From the NCBI RefSeq assembly GCF_014839835.1, contig NC_071644.1:4441266-4505265 (forward strand): a stretch of DNA of 64,000 bases. The letters are read 5' to 3'. Shown one piece after another: positions 1 to 13,300 of this stretch; within the stretch, counting starts at the first letter, position 1, and each line of letters begins with the position of its first letter. The position numbers and the translations under genes were made by a program. Source of the DNA: Dryobates pubescens (lineage: Eukaryota; Chordata; Aves; Piciformes; Picidae). The notes below the pieces were generated by a model. The model saw nothing but the letters and a program-made list of their open reading frames with translations, did not search any database and was not told the origin of the DNA.

Positions 1-932
1 CCCGCTAGCCTGCATCTGGGCTGAGGGAGGGGCTGCATTTCTCTCTCTCTGGGTTAACAAATTACCTCCTTGCTGCTGTGGCATAGAGCTGGAGCCAAAC
101 CACCTTTCTTTATTCCTGCTTTTTGGGCTGAGACTATAATGCTGTAAGCAGAAACCTACAGAGCTACATCCAGCCAAGTGGGAGGTTTTGCCTAAAGGCT
201 CCTTTACAAATTCCTCCTTCAGTGTTCCTCCTGGTAGTGCAGGTGTGTGCAGGTCAGCACTAATGCTGCATGTACAGCAGATCTCTGTAGTCATGACTTG
301 GCTGTAGTCATGATATTAGAGGCATAAACTGTTACACTAGCAGTATTTGAGTGCATACACAAAGCAGAGTGTCACTACAACAGAAACAGGAATGCAAAAT
401 GGAGATTTGCCTGCACAGAGGAGTTTAGGGAAGCAGTGTAGAGAGGATTCTGACTACAGCACCAGGATTAATACTTGTGTTCCTCCACAGAATGCTGGTC
501 ATCTCCAGGTTCTTGAATACGAAAGGCTTCAGGGCCATCTCCCACCAGAAGCCAGGGTTCTGGGGTGTTAGCAGTAGAAAAAAACCCACCTTCACCAACT
601 AACACTGCTCCTGATTAACACAGGTAGCCTATGTTGCTCCAATATAACACTGAAGTCAGTAACTAAGTAGTAATATAAAGAAGCTTTAAACATCTGGATG
701 GCTACATCGGGCAGACAGTGACAGTTGCAATTTGAATGAGAATACAGGGATGATTTGATCTCTAGTTTGTGTAGAAATTCTTTTTCTGCCAAGTGACACA
801 ATTGCTCTGTCTGGTTACCAGGAGTCATTAGTGCTACCTGCTGGCCAGCTCTCTTACAGGCCTTTCTGGCTGCCACATCCTTAGGTGCAGACATAGAAGC
901 AGAAGAGTTGCACAAATGATATCTATCACATC
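1..932. other. Intergenic sequence downstream of DRAXIN
   Basis: I see no supported exon, repeat or RNA gene here. The open frames are short, lack plausible splice borders and match no family I know. In other amniotes AGTRAP follows DRAXIN on this side, but neither a CpG promoter nor a recognisable AGTRAP exon is visible, so that gene, if present, lies outside the window. Confidence 0.5.
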
Positions 933-938
933 TTTATT
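933..938 (-). terminator. DRAXIN: Candidate poly(A) signal of DRAXIN (AATAAA)
   Basis: The plus strand reads TTTATT, so the minus strand carries AATAAA about 0.88 kb past the DRAXIN stop. A second AATAAA on the same strand lies at 1028-1023 and would be met first by the polymerase; either or both may be used. This is a motif reading only. Confidence 0.45.
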
Positions 939-1813
939 TACATATCATGGAAACACACATGCAACATGTCACAGGATTTACTACAATGGAACAGCCTGTC
1001 CCTATCTCCTGTTACCAAAAACTTTATTTTTGGCTCACTAGGAAAACTATCACTTCCCCAGAAAGCTCCTAAAAATAATCATTAAAAATAACAGACTTGG
1101 CAGGATAACTAAATGAGTGAGAGCTGCAGGCTGGGATTTCTTGCCACATCCTTGCAGAAACCAGGTGGTTCTGTGGAATAAAGGAAGGAAGGGAGGGGTG
1201 GGACTGGATAGTCCCACAGAAGACAGGTAGGAAGTGGTAGTAACAGGTAGGGAATATCCATCTGTAGCAGTGAAGGGAGTGAGCAAAAGCTCTGTCAGAG
1301 GGTCCCTCTCGCCTAGGCAGCCAGCTTCTTGCTGATCCATTTCCCATGTTTGATTCCACCTGGAGGCTACAAGCTTCCTATCCTCTAGGAATCTTGGATG
1401 TTTAAGAAGGCTCTACCTTTCTTCTCAAGCAACAGTTAAAGGGGCAAACATTTAGCTTATATCTCCTTTAACCTGAACAATCTTTCCTACCTTTTCTCTG
1501 TTAAGAGGACATGAAACTGCAGAGCCTTTTCCTGCCAGGACCATCAGAATGGTAGCAAAGATCATCATCTGCTATCTGGGAGAGGGGGACCCAGCTCAAC
1601 AACAGGAATGTGCTGAGAGAAAGGGAGAGGAAATGCAGTGCTGGTATGGAAAAGGCTGAGACCACTGTATGTGAGTTTCAGTCTTCTTGGAACCTGCCAC
1701 ATTCAGAGCCTGCAGCTTCAGTCATTTGCTTGACTTTTTCCTCTAATTTCCATTGCTAGGTATAAGCAGTTTGACCCCAGCTCCTGACCATCCAGGCAGG
1801 AGTCCCCACCCTT
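939..1813 (-). other. DRAXIN: DRAXIN 3' UTR (inferred)
   Basis: This is the sequence between the DRAXIN stop codon and the candidate poly(A) signals. It shows no long open frame with coding character. Its extent is inferred from the AATAAA hexamers at 1028-1023 and 938-933; transcript data would fix the true end. Confidence 0.45.
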
Positions 1814-4800
1814 CTAAACATTAATGAAGGATCCCTGCTCTCCGTTGGCCGACTCGGGCTCCACGCAGCGCCCTTTCCTCCGGGTCACTCTTCGGTTCCG
1901 GTGGAATTTGGCATAGCAGCGTAGCCCTAAGGACAAGACAGGCATAGTGAGCAGGAGGGACCAGGGTTCACCTCAGCGGTAACACCAAACAGTTAGGTCT
2001 TGTCCCCCAGTTCATGTCAGAGCCTGCTGCAGTGGGGTCAGTCCCAGGGCTGGGCAGCCTGGGCTGTGTAGCTGAGGTGGCAGAGAAATGCCTCACATGG
2101 ACAGGGCATGTTGCTTTCTGAGCCTTACTGTTCTGTTTGGTTTGCTCTTCTGGTTTGGGATTCATTGGCTTAGGCAGAAGGTTTCACTGGCTTCTTGAAA
2201 TACCAATGAATTATCCTGATTGTTTCCAGCAATTTTATGGAAGCCCTACTTGGTTTTCCCCTATTACTTCCCATTAGTGTCTAAGTGATCTCTCCATTGG
2301 GAAATTACTATAGACTTAATGTGCAGCAGCAATGGCTAGAGACCTCCCCTTGCTATTTATTTCCCTGAAGCTTCAGAAGAGGAGGGAAGAGACTCTGGAG
2401 CACTATTACTGGGAAGTCTGATCCAAAGCTCACTGCTGATCTTCAGTTTCTCTGTTATATTGTTGATGAATACCAAGGACCAGGGGCAGGGAGGGAAGGC
2501 ATTTGAATTGTTAAAAACATCAGTACATATTCTCCCATGGCAAGTAATGGCAGTGTGAACCTCTGGTCAGGCTAACTCATCAGTTTCTGGCATAAATAGA
2601 TTTATTTTTTGGTGTCTATTGTTACACCAGAATGCCAAGCTTCTTGGGACAGGGTACAGCGTACAGCCTATATTTAATCAGCCCTGATTTTCAGTATCCC
2701 AGGGTCTGATCATTGGGGTTGGCAGGAGCTGATTTGGTCATCCTAGAAACTGCAGCTCTTTTTACCTCCACAGCAGGTGGCAGATAGCAACAGTGACAGT
2801 ACCCCCAGAATGAGGGAAACTGAGGATTTATAGCTTTTATGAGACAGCCCTAAACTGTCCTTGAATACTTGTACACAGGAGACTCAGATAATGTCACAGG
2901 TCACTGAGCAGCCTTTTGGAGTGTGTTTCCCTGGGCTACAGTGACACCAGCTACCTTGAAGTTGGGTTTCTACCCCTCATTACCAGGCTCCCCAGGGCAG
3001 ACTTGCCTCCCAGAGGAGAGCACACAAGATGAGAACTCTAAGTGTCGTGTCTGTCTTATCTGGACCCTACATCTCTGGGGATCTTTTTAATGCTACAGAG
3101 GATGCACATTTGGCATCAACTAATAACTAGCTTAAATATAAAGCAGGGCTGGAGGCAGGCCTTGTTAGGCAGAAACATTTTTCTAGGCTAATCTATCAGA
3201 ATATCCTCTCTGATGAGGACCTTTAAGTGATACATGACACACTCAAGGTGAAGACTATCATTTAATGCTGCAACTGCAGGAAAACAGTCTGTTTAACTGG
3301 GCTAAAAGGAGGTGAATGGCCTGGTCAAAATCACTAGGTGCCTAACACAGGTTGCAGAATTTGGCAACCAGAGTTTTGTTCTGGCAGACAAAAGTCAGTG
3401 CCTAGAGCTGATCCTGAATGTGTCCAGGCTAGAACAGGGCCTCTCAACACCTTTATGACATAACTGACTATTAAGGGCTGCTGGGGATTCTTCACAAATA
3501 GTTTTAATAAACAAAAGTCTGTGTCCTGCCCATACCTACTAAGCTGCTACAAATTCAGCTGAAATTAACACAGGGAGTCTGGTTTTGTAGCCTGTGATGC
3601 TCCAAAGCGCCATCAAAGTGTTACTATATTGTGACTTCCTCTGCTAGGTTTGTAGATCTCTGGACTTTTGCTTTCCAGAAGGAAAACAAGATGTCTTAGA
3701 TGACTCAATGGTCATATTGTGAGTCAGTGGCAGGGAAAGGCTAAGAGTAACAGAGCTTAGCTCCTGGTTTCACATATAAACTACTATTTTGAGTCAGCAC
3801 AGCCAGCTCTGCAGCCAGCTAGAAGGAGGAGAGCAAAGAGCTGAACTCACCTTCAGTGCACATGCAGTCATCATAACATTTGTTGTTAAGGCCTCGATTG
3901 TGTGGTTTGCAGAGGTGCTCACGCAGGTCACAGCAAGAGCCTGCAGCACAGGAACAAATGTCAGTACAGCTCATTTATTCCTTTCTCTTGTAGAGTTAGA
4001 CACCTGCGACAACTCCATGGCACAGACATGGGACAGACATCATGTGTTCCCACAATGTGCCTGAAGAGCCTCTGCCCTTGCTTCTATGTACCACTTTCTC
4101 TCAGTGTTAGAAACACACTTGTGTTGGAACCTGGGCTGGGTTTCAAACAATCTTACAACTCTTCCAAGTTGATCCTGACCTGGGAGGCAGTCAAGGTGAT
4201 GATCACAGGGCTCGCCTTCAGCTGTCATGGTTTCATTTCCACTGTTGGGGCTCTTACTGCGGCGCTTCTCTAGAGAAAAAAAACAACCAACCAACCAAAC
4301 AGATGCTGATCAACAATTTCATGCTAGTGGTTTTATTTTGGAGACAGTGTTGTTCCAAGGTACAGACTCAAACTTCAGTGAGTTTGAACTCAAAACCTTC
4401 ATAGTCTAATCTCCTCCCTATTTCTTAACCCTCCATCTGTATTTTTTTTCTCTGCCCTCAAACTATGCCTCCAAAATGAGAAACATTCTTCAGCTGAGCA
4501 CAGAACACAATCGGCATTATTCTGCTGCTCTTTCCCCACTGCTATGATCTCACATCCTCCTGTGAACACTAACAATGGGACAAGACTTACAGAATGACTT
4601 TTAGGAAAGAGGACAGGGAGGTTTTGCACCTTTCTTTTTAACAGAGGGCCACATTTCTGGTTTGAGATCCTCATAATCTGTCCAGTCAAAGAGTGCCATA
4701 TCGAGGGTGGGCATCACATCCCCATCTTGCCTTAGGCGGGCCTGCAAACCAAAGAGACAATGGATTACACTTCTGTAGTGACTCTGAAGTCTTTACAAAT

Positions 4801-6412
4801 TTCCCTGGTGTTTTTATGCCATAAAAAGGCTGTGTGATTCCCACTTCCATCCCCTCCACCCTTGCCTTGTCCACTGTGGATTCTTGACAACTCATTTTAA
4901 AAAGAAAAGACCTTTCCCTTGTTGCAGTGGAGGCCAAAAGGGAAGTTTCTCCTGTTTCTGTGAGAGGACAAAAGATGAGCAACAAGCATTTGAACATGCT
5001 GCCTCTCTCCAGCCAAGCACTCCTCCTGCCTTTCTGGACCTTGAAGCTGAATGAAGATGGCTAGTGAAGCAGAGGTTGGGCAGGGAAGAGAAGCAACTAA
5101 AGGAACTGTTTATGAAGAAGAGGTGTTTAGATGCCTCCAACATAGAGTTGCTTTGAAGGGGGGCTTTGGTGTTAAGCAAGGACAGACCTTTAACTGAAAA
5201 AAAAGGGAAACCAGACCTTGTCTGCAGACATACAGTGTGGTTACCAGCTGCCTCTTTACCTGTGACCGTGGTGATGTGGCTGGAAGAGCAGGGGGTTCTT
5301 CTGTGGAAACAGCTAGTTCCAGTGCAGTCATGAGAAGCATGGTGGGAGTCAGACTTGTAGCTTCCTCTGCCTGGAGATTTTGAAATTGTTCTTCGAAGAT
5401 TTCAGGTTTCTTGTACAGAGAGCTTGGCCCAGCATCAGCAGTCTTCCCTGCAGAGGGCAACAGGTACAGTAGCATTAGCTTTCCATCCCTTTTTTCTCTG
5501 TGTGCCATACATGTGAGTCAAAGGAATTCAGATTTCATCCAACCACTGGCCTGTTATTGGATCAGTCATATGCTATTAAAGTGATAGATCAGGTCCAGAG
5601 CATCCTGATTTTTACATACTTAAGTTATACATAATCCTACCTTGCCAAAGATAATGTCTATCTCTTGCTTAACAAACAAAGGATTTCTTCTGCTGAGGAG
5701 ACCACCCCAAAACAACTCCTCAAGTCTGAGGAACTTTCAGAGCTCACGACCAGGTCATTTTCACAACATTGCAGCCACCAGTAAAAACCTCTGGTTCTGG
5801 AGCTCCTCTTTTGTGTTGTGCCTCTTTTGTTTGGCAGATTTCTCCCCAAAGCAGGCACAGAACTCACACCCTCCACACCCCCATGTGACTCAGCCACAGC
5901 TGCATCACACAAGTGGCACTCATTTCCAGTGACCAAACAGCCTCAGCTCAAATACCTCTGTGGTGTTTCAGCCTGTCCCTTCGGCTGTGTCGCCGGTGCT
6001 CTCGGTTTAGCTTCCTTCCTCTCTCAGACCCAGGGGACTGGTTTTCCCTTTCAGGATGTGCGAACTCAAAACCCAGGAACACATCCTTGTTCTGTTTCAG
6101 GGCTGCTGGCTGTCCCTCTGCTGACAGCTCTTCTACAGCTGGATCTCCACTACCTATTCTGAGGGCCTCTTCCCCAGCTAGTCGCCCTTTAGAAGGCATG
6201 GCATGGACTCTCTCTGTCTTGGCCAAGCCATGCTTGTGGTGGTGTCCACTTCTGGGCTGCTGCAGCCACATCTCTTGGTTCTGAAGATGGTTGTTGTTGT
6301 CTGGGACATTTTTAAGCTTCGTGCTGGGGTCCAAGGAGACTGCAAGAGTGATGTCAGAAAGAACCAGCACACATAAGAAAAGGAGAGGAGAGAGAGTGGA
6401 AGGAGTTGCCAT
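1814..6412 (-). CDS. DRAXIN: Draxin, secreted repulsive axon-guidance protein
   Basis: Six coding exons on the minus strand: 6412-5956, 5447-5260, 4741-4630, 4269-4180, 3940-3851 and 1926-1814. All introns are GT/AG, phases join cleanly, and the product is 349 aa, the size I recall for chicken Draxin. Residues 1-24 form a signal peptide ([18 protein letters not shown]...). A basic, His/Arg-rich segment ends exon 1 ([15 protein letters not shown]). Exon 3 holds the acidic-aromatic stretch [19 protein letters not shown], which I believe is the netrin-1-binding linker. Residues 274-333 carry ten cysteines ([17 protein letters not shown] and others), the Dickkopf-like cysteine-rich domain. Known role of the family: secreted guidance ligand that binds netrin-1, DCC and Wnt co-receptor LRP6. 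The ATG lies 22 nt inside an exon whose acceptor is at 6436-6435, so at least one non-coding 5' exon lies upstream, probably in the CpG island near 12.9-13.5 kb. The gene looks intact. Confidence 0.95.
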
Positions 6413-6434
6413 AATCCTGGGTGTTCTGCCTCAC
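6413..6434 (-). other. DRAXIN: DRAXIN 5' UTR part of first coding exon
   Basis: A good acceptor (TCTCTTAATTGCAG on the minus strand) ends just before 6434 and leaves 22 nt of untranslated leader before the ATG. The 5' UTR is therefore spliced. Confidence 0.75.
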
Positions 6435-8689
6435 CTGCAATTAAGAGAAAAGAACAAAAACTAAGCAACCGATTTCTAGGAACTGCAAAGGCAAACAATA
6501 TTGCCACTTAGATGAAAACACCTATGGTGTCCAGAGCTGGAAGCTTGTTTTTCCCTCCTTAGTCACCTCCTCCTCTCCCAGCCCGGGTTACAGCAGCTGA
6601 GACACACGTGCTGGGCCTGCAGGGCTGAGAGGTCCCAGTTTCATGTGCAAATGAGGGCCATCAATCAATAGGACATTTCCCTTTGATTCTTCGCTAGCCC
6701 CCCTACCCTCCCATTCACAACCTACCATCTGAGGGGCTGGGGCTGCTGGCTCCTGCGGGCCACAGCTCCTGAGCCTCCTGCACAGCACCAGCTGTCTGGC
6801 CAGGGCCGTTTGCTGCCAGGTTGGCATCCTGGGCCTGGCTGGCACTGGCCCCTCCTCACAGCTGGTTTCCTTGCAATGAAGACGTCAAGATGAACAGTAC
6901 TAGAGGCAGATGGTGGCCTCGCAGGACCAGCAACAGCCCTGAGCAGCTCAAGACAAGAGCCATGTACATGCACGCACCTACTGCTTCAGGGTGGCAGAAT
7001 TTTATGCTGATAACTCACAGTGGAGTAGAGAAATAAATTCTGCTGTCAGCAGACCAGGACATCCTGGGCTGAAGATCAAGGGGCAGAGAGGCAGACTGAG
7101 TATTCACTAGCTTGTCCCACTTTCCCTCCTTGACCTGGCACAGGTCACTTTACCTCCTCCCATCAGGTCAGGCTGTCATTGGGAGGGTAAATTAAATCAC
7201 CAAGGCCAAGTCCCTCAGCACAGTGGCTGCAGATTTTTCTCATTCATTCTGCTTCACTTCATGGTCTTCCTCCATCCCTGTGTTTGTGTTACACCACACA
7301 GCTTTGGGACACTGCACAAGTCAGAGATTAATTAAATTATTGTCCCCTGTCCTTGCCCACAAAAAGAGGAAAGGGATTTTCAGCATTTCCTTTCAATTTG
7401 GGGTAGCTTTCTCAGACTGTCCCTCTCAATCTGGGCAGCATGAACACTTTCATGCTCACATTCCTTCTGACACTGTCAGAAAACCCTTTGAGAAATAGTG
7501 TCACAAAGTTGCCGCCACAGCTCTTCATTCAACCTCCTCCCAGTCCTTTCTGCATCGCAGCCCCTACTTGCGCCTGGTTTCCATCTGCCTGTTCACCAGG
7601 TAAACCACTTGGCTGCATAATTACAGTGTCTCCTTCCAAGCTTTGCTGCTTGACCAGCCATTGTCACCTGAGGGGCAGGAAGGAACATCCTTTGAAGCCA
7701 ATCTCAGTGCCTGTTGTAGAGCCGACAGAAGGCACCCTAAGAATAGCCCTGGCTTATGCTTTCCACTTTCCTTTCAACTTACCTGACAGATGTGGAGTGT
7801 TTGGAATCAGTGAAACCTCTGCCATCACAGCAGCCTCAGCCTTATAGAGCATCTGGGGAGTTTAGAGGGAGATGTCTTCATCTTCTTACCTGCAAAGCCT
7901 GGTTATTCAGTCACCAGCTGAGTCTGCCTTTCCAAGATGCATCTCTGTTACTGCTCAGAGCCTGGGAGCAAATTTTGAGTGCAGACCTCCCCTAGAAAGA
8001 GGTAGGCAGCAGACAGGCCTTCTCTTTAATGCAGTGTCTGAAAAGCAGGCCACAAAGGACAACAAACTGCTTCTTCAGGACTGATGGAAAAGGTGCTAGT
8101 AGCTCTTTTGCTGAAGGCATAACGCTATGAAATAGCATTTTATTCTCAGCTACCTGGTACAGAGGAAAACCAGCCTGACAGCTAAGTCTATTAACAAAGC
8201 ATTCAACTCCTGCTTCAAAACCAGTGGAACAAATGGCAGCCAAGCAAAACCCAAGCTCTGCATCCATTTTTTTTTTTCCCTTCCTTTTTTTTTCCCTAGG
8301 GTTTTCTCTTTAAGAACCAGAACAAACCAGCTGGATTAAGGCATCACTCAGAACAACTCAAAGAGCTAGAAACAGCATCTTACCTTTTCATCTGTAGGCA
8401 AAATACCAAGAAGAGGGCACAAGTGCAAAGAGAATGCAAGGCAGGTGTCTCCAATCTCACTTACACAGACATGGGCCTTTTGATGGTGAACCTGGCACAT
8501 CAGCTGCAGATTCTGGTTTTCAGCAGGAGCTAGAAAGCAGCTAAATGCTGCAGGGCAGATTGACAGAAGGTCTGCTTCAAAGTGTTGGGGGCATTTATTT
8601 AAGCTGCCCAGCTGTCTTCTTGGCATGACACAGGATGAAAGTGCAGCCTGAACAGTCCGCTCTGCTCTGGCTGGGAGGGCAGACTAACG

Positions 8690-8850
8690 TGCTGTGTTAC
8701 CGTGTCACTGGGAGTCTTGCATTAATAATGCAGATAAATACCAGTACTGCACTGTGTTCAGGAGAGAGCTGAGCTATTTGCCAAACCAAAACAGTGCAGG
8801 GACATGTCTTTGTACCCTGGGTTAATATAACAGTGCCGTGCTAGAGGCAC
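8690..8850. promoter_or_regulatory. Candidate conserved non-coding element in DRAXIN intron
   Basis: The segment holds TGCATTAATAATGCA, a 6-bp inverted repeat around AAT that contains overlapping homeodomain cores, followed by AT-rich sequence with no coding potential. It resembles intronic enhancer elements in composition only; conservation was not tested. Confidence 0.25.
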
Positions 8851-11800
8851 AGAAGTCCCAGCCTTCTTTTAACCACTTGCTTCCATGCTGTGATTGGTAA
8901 CTTCAGAAACCTCTTCCTACCTCCTTCATTTTTCTTGCCCCACAGAAGCTGTAAAATTAACTGTTTCAAAAGGCAGTTAGACAACACAACAGTGTCCTGA
9001 GATCTCTTCAGTGCTTAGGTTCCTCAACGAGCACCAAGAAAAACTCCACCCTCTCCTGTCAGGATCACAGTCCACAAAAGATATCTGTGCTAGCCCTGGG
9101 CTTGTTGATGGAGGTGACAGCAATGTTCTCATGCTGCTGATGCACCTTTTCTGCAAAGGATGAAATTCCACCCCAATATATATGCCAGGCAAAAAGTACT
9201 CTTGTAAGGAGATGCCTTGCCTAAATTGCTCTAAAACAAACACACGTTACAAGAAGTCCAAAATCTATCCTTTTCTTAGGGTTCATATATTAATAAAGGA
9301 AATAGATGAAGTACTTGCCAAGTTAAGCTGCTGCTGTAGCTCTTCACACCACCCAACCTACATCCTCCTTGCTCCACCCAGTGCCTTGCACTTCCTTCAA
9401 ATACCCTCAGGATGATGAGCCACCTGCCTGTAGAGGTAGCAAATCTGCCATCTAACAAGAAAATGTGTAAAGCAAAGACAAGATCATAGAGCTAATCAGG
9501 GTGCAGGCTCAGTGCTGATGAGTGAGTGGCAATACTGTCTCTCAGACACTGTTTATGATCCCTTTTGGCTTGGTAGTAAGGGAAATCAGGGGGGTTTTTT
9601 GCATCCTGGGTAACTTTCCCTGAGGTCAATCTCTCTCTAGTCTCACTGATTGCATTTGCTATTACTCTGCTCTCTGCTTGTCATACTACAAGGCAATCAG
9701 GAACTGAGTAGGTACACAAAAACTCAAGCATGTTTTCCCCATATAACTACAGTTATATAACCTTGGGTCTGAAATAGGCTCTGAAACTGCCATTGCTGCA
9801 TTTATTTTGAATTTGACAAAGCAGGAACATCAAAGCATCTCTTTTCATTTGTGTATCTCACTTAAAACATGACACCTGACAGTCCTCGCTTTAGCTTTTT
9901 GTGTAGGTTCTTCATGCCACACCCCAAACAAACAAAACTCTTGAACCAAGAAATAGAGAACATCAAGATCCTTTCTCATCTCAAACCACAACTAATGCAG
10001 TTTGTGTGCTCAGGAGCTGAACCCAGCTAGACTCAAGCACATACACTGGGCCAGATTTCTCCTTGGCTCTGATAAGCTCAGACTTTGGCAGGCGTGCTTA
10101 AAGATTTCTTGGACTCCAGACAATCACAAGCTGTGGCAGTAGACAAAGTGTATGTGTGTCTACATGGGTGTTGCGTGGATGTGTGGCATGGCTGATAGAC
10201 AATAACCCCAGCTTCGTGTGCCAGGCTCCCTGTAAATAAGAAGCCATAGGGTGATGGATGGGCTTGGGAAGGCCTGGAGCAGAATGGACAGGGTAGGCTT
10301 TATGGTAGCTGACATGCAGAGAGCTGGCTGGAGCCAGGAGGATGGCATTGTGCAGATAAATGAGATTTGACTTCCCTGCTGGGTCTCTTTCCATCTGTTT
10401 TTCTGTTTCTGGAGGCAAATGTTGGGAAGCTTCATAAACAATCTGCCAAGAGACCTCTCCATTTCAGAAGGCTCTCTCCCAGCTTTCTAGGTTCCTCAAA
10501 AGCAGACAGGTAATCTGAGAGATGCGCCCTTCTCTTTTTATCCCTGAGGCAATAAGCAATAACACTTTTCTTCTCTCCAACATTCCTTGCACACTCACTT
10601 TGTAAAGATTTTTTATTTCTTCTGCCCCAGATAGCCTTGGGACAACAGAGTAACAGAGTCCCCTGCTCAGCGATCTCCAGTCCTTTTGGGTCCCTCTTCA
10701 GATCTTCTTTCATTTTTTAAAGTTTTTTGGATCCATTGTCACCTTTCCTATCTACCTTGCCTGTCCTATTTATCTGACTCCACAATTCCCTTGACTCATG
10801 ACTCTGTTTGGTGTGAGAGATTTTCCCCCTGAAGATATTTAGGCTAAGCTACTTGAATCCCACCACCACCCTTTGAAATATCTGCTTTCCTCTGCTGTGT
10901 TGTTGCCTCTCTCTGCCATCACCAAACAGCACTCTACTATAGAAAGGCCCAAATTCATTACACATTAGTGGCACAAGAGACAGGACACAGCGACTCAGGC
11001 CTGCAGGGGGTTGAGTACCGGCTGTAGGTGCCCCTGTGCCTCCACAAAGCCTCTCCCCTCTCCTGTTCACTCCCCAGTTGAAATGCAACACACTCCACAA
11101 AAGTTGAAGGGCTGGAACTGGTTTTGCTGACCCATGGGCTCAGGCAGTCCCTTCCCCTCACTGGTCAGCTCTGGCTGTCAGACTGTGCTCTGTCCTCCTA
11201 ACCAGTGAGGAGAGAAGTAGCTTGTTCACACAGCATGACCCAGAAAAAACCCTTTCCTGCAGCCCAAGCTGGGGAGGAAGCTGGTAGCTTTGTACTTGTC
11301 ACCAAGTCCCTGCTTAGCTCTGGCACCCATGCTCTGATGAACACTTGGACATCTTGCAAAGCCTTCAAGTCACTACATGCCTCTCACCCTCAGCCACAGC
11401 CATGCCTCCCTTTCTCCTGTGGCACCCTGACCTGCACAAAGAGCTGCACTGCTCTCAGTGTCAGCAGGGAGGGTGCAGCAGCCACATCCTCCAGGGACAG
11501 AGCAGCCCCGCAAGTCACTGTAGTGAAGTGGAAGAGGGGCACATGAATGAATATGCAGTAGCCTCTGCTCTGCTTCCCACCGGGACTTCATGGAGTGGCT
11601 GACACAGCCATCATAGGCGACCCACTATCAAACAGAGTCTCCTCTACCCAATAATGAGATTAAAATAGCATTGAGTCCAAGATTAGTGTCCAAGATACAG
11701 TCACTTGCTGTCAGCACAGCAGAGAAGACTCTTCAGTTTAATGCACAATGCCTAGTGACAAATGAGACACAATCAATACCAAAGGTCATTGCTCACCCAT

Positions 11801-12351
11801 TTGAAGAGCGCCCGCCAGTGTGATAGGGAGGAATGGGGGCAGATTTGGCCCAGTCTTCACTGGGGAGAGAAGTGGATATGCCCCAACTGGCAGTAACTCT
11901 CTGCTTTCAACATTTTCCTCTGCATGTTATTCTCACTTTGAACCAAAACATGTAGGATTAAAGCTTTCTTCTGCGAGTGAGAGGAGATGGGAATGCAAAA
12001 AACATTTCCATTAAACCCTCTGGTTGATGGAAGACTTCAGGTGTGAATTGGGTAACTGTCACTTCAATCCTGTATGATGAATTACTAGCTGTAATAAGCC
12101 ATTAACTGATGCCAAATTGATTTAATTCAGAAACGAGATCTCACTTCTGTCAACAGAGAAAGAGCAGAGAATAACCCATGGGTACTCGGTTCGTGGCAAC
12201 TCACAGCTCTGTGAGCACAATGACTTGGTGGGCAAAGCTTCTGTCACCCTTTGGCCATTTCCGCAGCAGCTCTGGTTCAGAGCCGGGACGTCCCCGTGGG
12301 GTGTGCGGTGGGCTCAGCAGTTGCCTGTGAGAGGCTGTTGCCTCTGTCCGA

Positions 12352-12423
12352 GCTGACTCTGACTCTCGGGTGGGACTACAGACTCTTCAGAGGTCCCTGC
12401 CAACCCCTTCCATTCTGTGATAG
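12352..12423 (+). mobile_element. CR1 LINE 3' end fragment
   Basis: The stretch GGTGGGACTACAGACTCTTC followed by AGAGGTCCCTGCCAACCCC and a terminal ATTCTGTGATAG is the standard CR1 3' terminus in plus orientation, ending in a degenerate octamer tail. Only the last 70 or so bases remain. It abuts the left edge of the CpG island, so it marks one limit of the promoter region. Confidence 0.75.
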
Positions 12424-12429
12424 TCATCT

Positions 12430-12451
12430 CGGCAGGAGCTCGCAGGAGCTC
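12430..12451. repeat. Short tandem repeat, two copies
   Basis: The 11-bp unit CAGGAGCTCGC occurs twice in a row directly beside the CR1 fragment. It is too short to classify and may be replication slippage. Confidence 0.6.
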
Positions 12452-12959
12452 GCAGTAGCCCCTGAAGTAGCACGGACTTGCCGCCCGGGGTGAGGCGCAA
12501 GCCACAAAGCCCACCCGGCACACCCCGGCAAGGTGCACGGCGCTGCACATCGCCTCCCGAGCCGGGTGCCAGAACGGCGGCGGGACCGCCTGGGACCTGC
12601 GCCCCGTCACGGGTGACAATAGGGCTAGTTGAAAGCGGCACCGGCGCTGTCCAAGCTCGGTGCGCGATTGCGAGGCATCGCGCACCGAGGGCGTCCCGGC
12701 AGCGGCAGCCTAGAGGCGGCGGTCCCCCGTCCCGTCCCCCCCCACCCCCCCGCCCCGCCTTCGCCTTTGTCTCCTCCGGGGCGCGCGGAAAGTGGGAAAG
12801 TGCCCCCCACTCCTCCCCACTCCCTGAGAAAGCAAAGGGGAATCGGCTCGGCGGCACCCGAACAACCGCAGCCCGGCGCCACTCCAAGGTAAGCGCGGAG
12901 AGGGCAGCGCTGCCTACCTGTGCGCGGCTCCTCGGCGTGGGCTGAGCCCGGCAGGCAGG

Positions 12960-13300
12960 GCAGCGGCTGTGCATGCAGCGGGAGGGGAGGCAGGTCTACC
13001 GGGGTGGGGTAGGGGGGAGGCAGGGGATGTTCAAACCCGAGCGGAGGAGGAGGAGGAGGGAGGAGACAGGGGGAAGGCAGTGGGGGAATGTGGAGAGGGA
13101 CTGGGGACGCCGGGAATCCCGAGGGACTGGGGTGCATGGTGCGGGGAGAGGAGGGGCTGGGAGGGGCGGTGGGGCTCAGCGGGTGCAGGGGGTGCTGCGG
13201 GGGGGTCTTCAGGGGTGCAAGAGTTGCGTGGTGTGGGGGTGCCTGTGCGGAGGAGGGGTGCGGAAGCGCGGGATAGGCAGTCCCGCGGGGCGCTGGCAGG
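12960..13300 (+). repeat. G-rich tract with quadruplex potential
   Basis: The plus strand has many runs of three or more G with short spacers, including a (GGA)n stretch near 13040-13065 and a run of seven G near 13199. Such tracts in CpG promoters can form G-quadruplexes and often assemble poorly. The potential is read from base order only. Confidence 0.55.

Larger units (their letters stand above)
6435..12439 (-). other. DRAXIN: Probable DRAXIN 5' intron
   Basis: About 6 kb lies between the spliced DRAXIN leader acceptor and the CpG island. I find no exon with family similarity. Two AT-rich patches look regulatory: near 8690-8850 (with the inverted repeat TGCATTAATAATGCA at 8719-8733) and near 12040-12140 (several ATTA/TAAT cores). 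A CR1 3' end fragment lies at about 12352-12423. The intron assignment is an inference from the acceptor at 6435 and from the human gene model. Confidence 0.5.
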
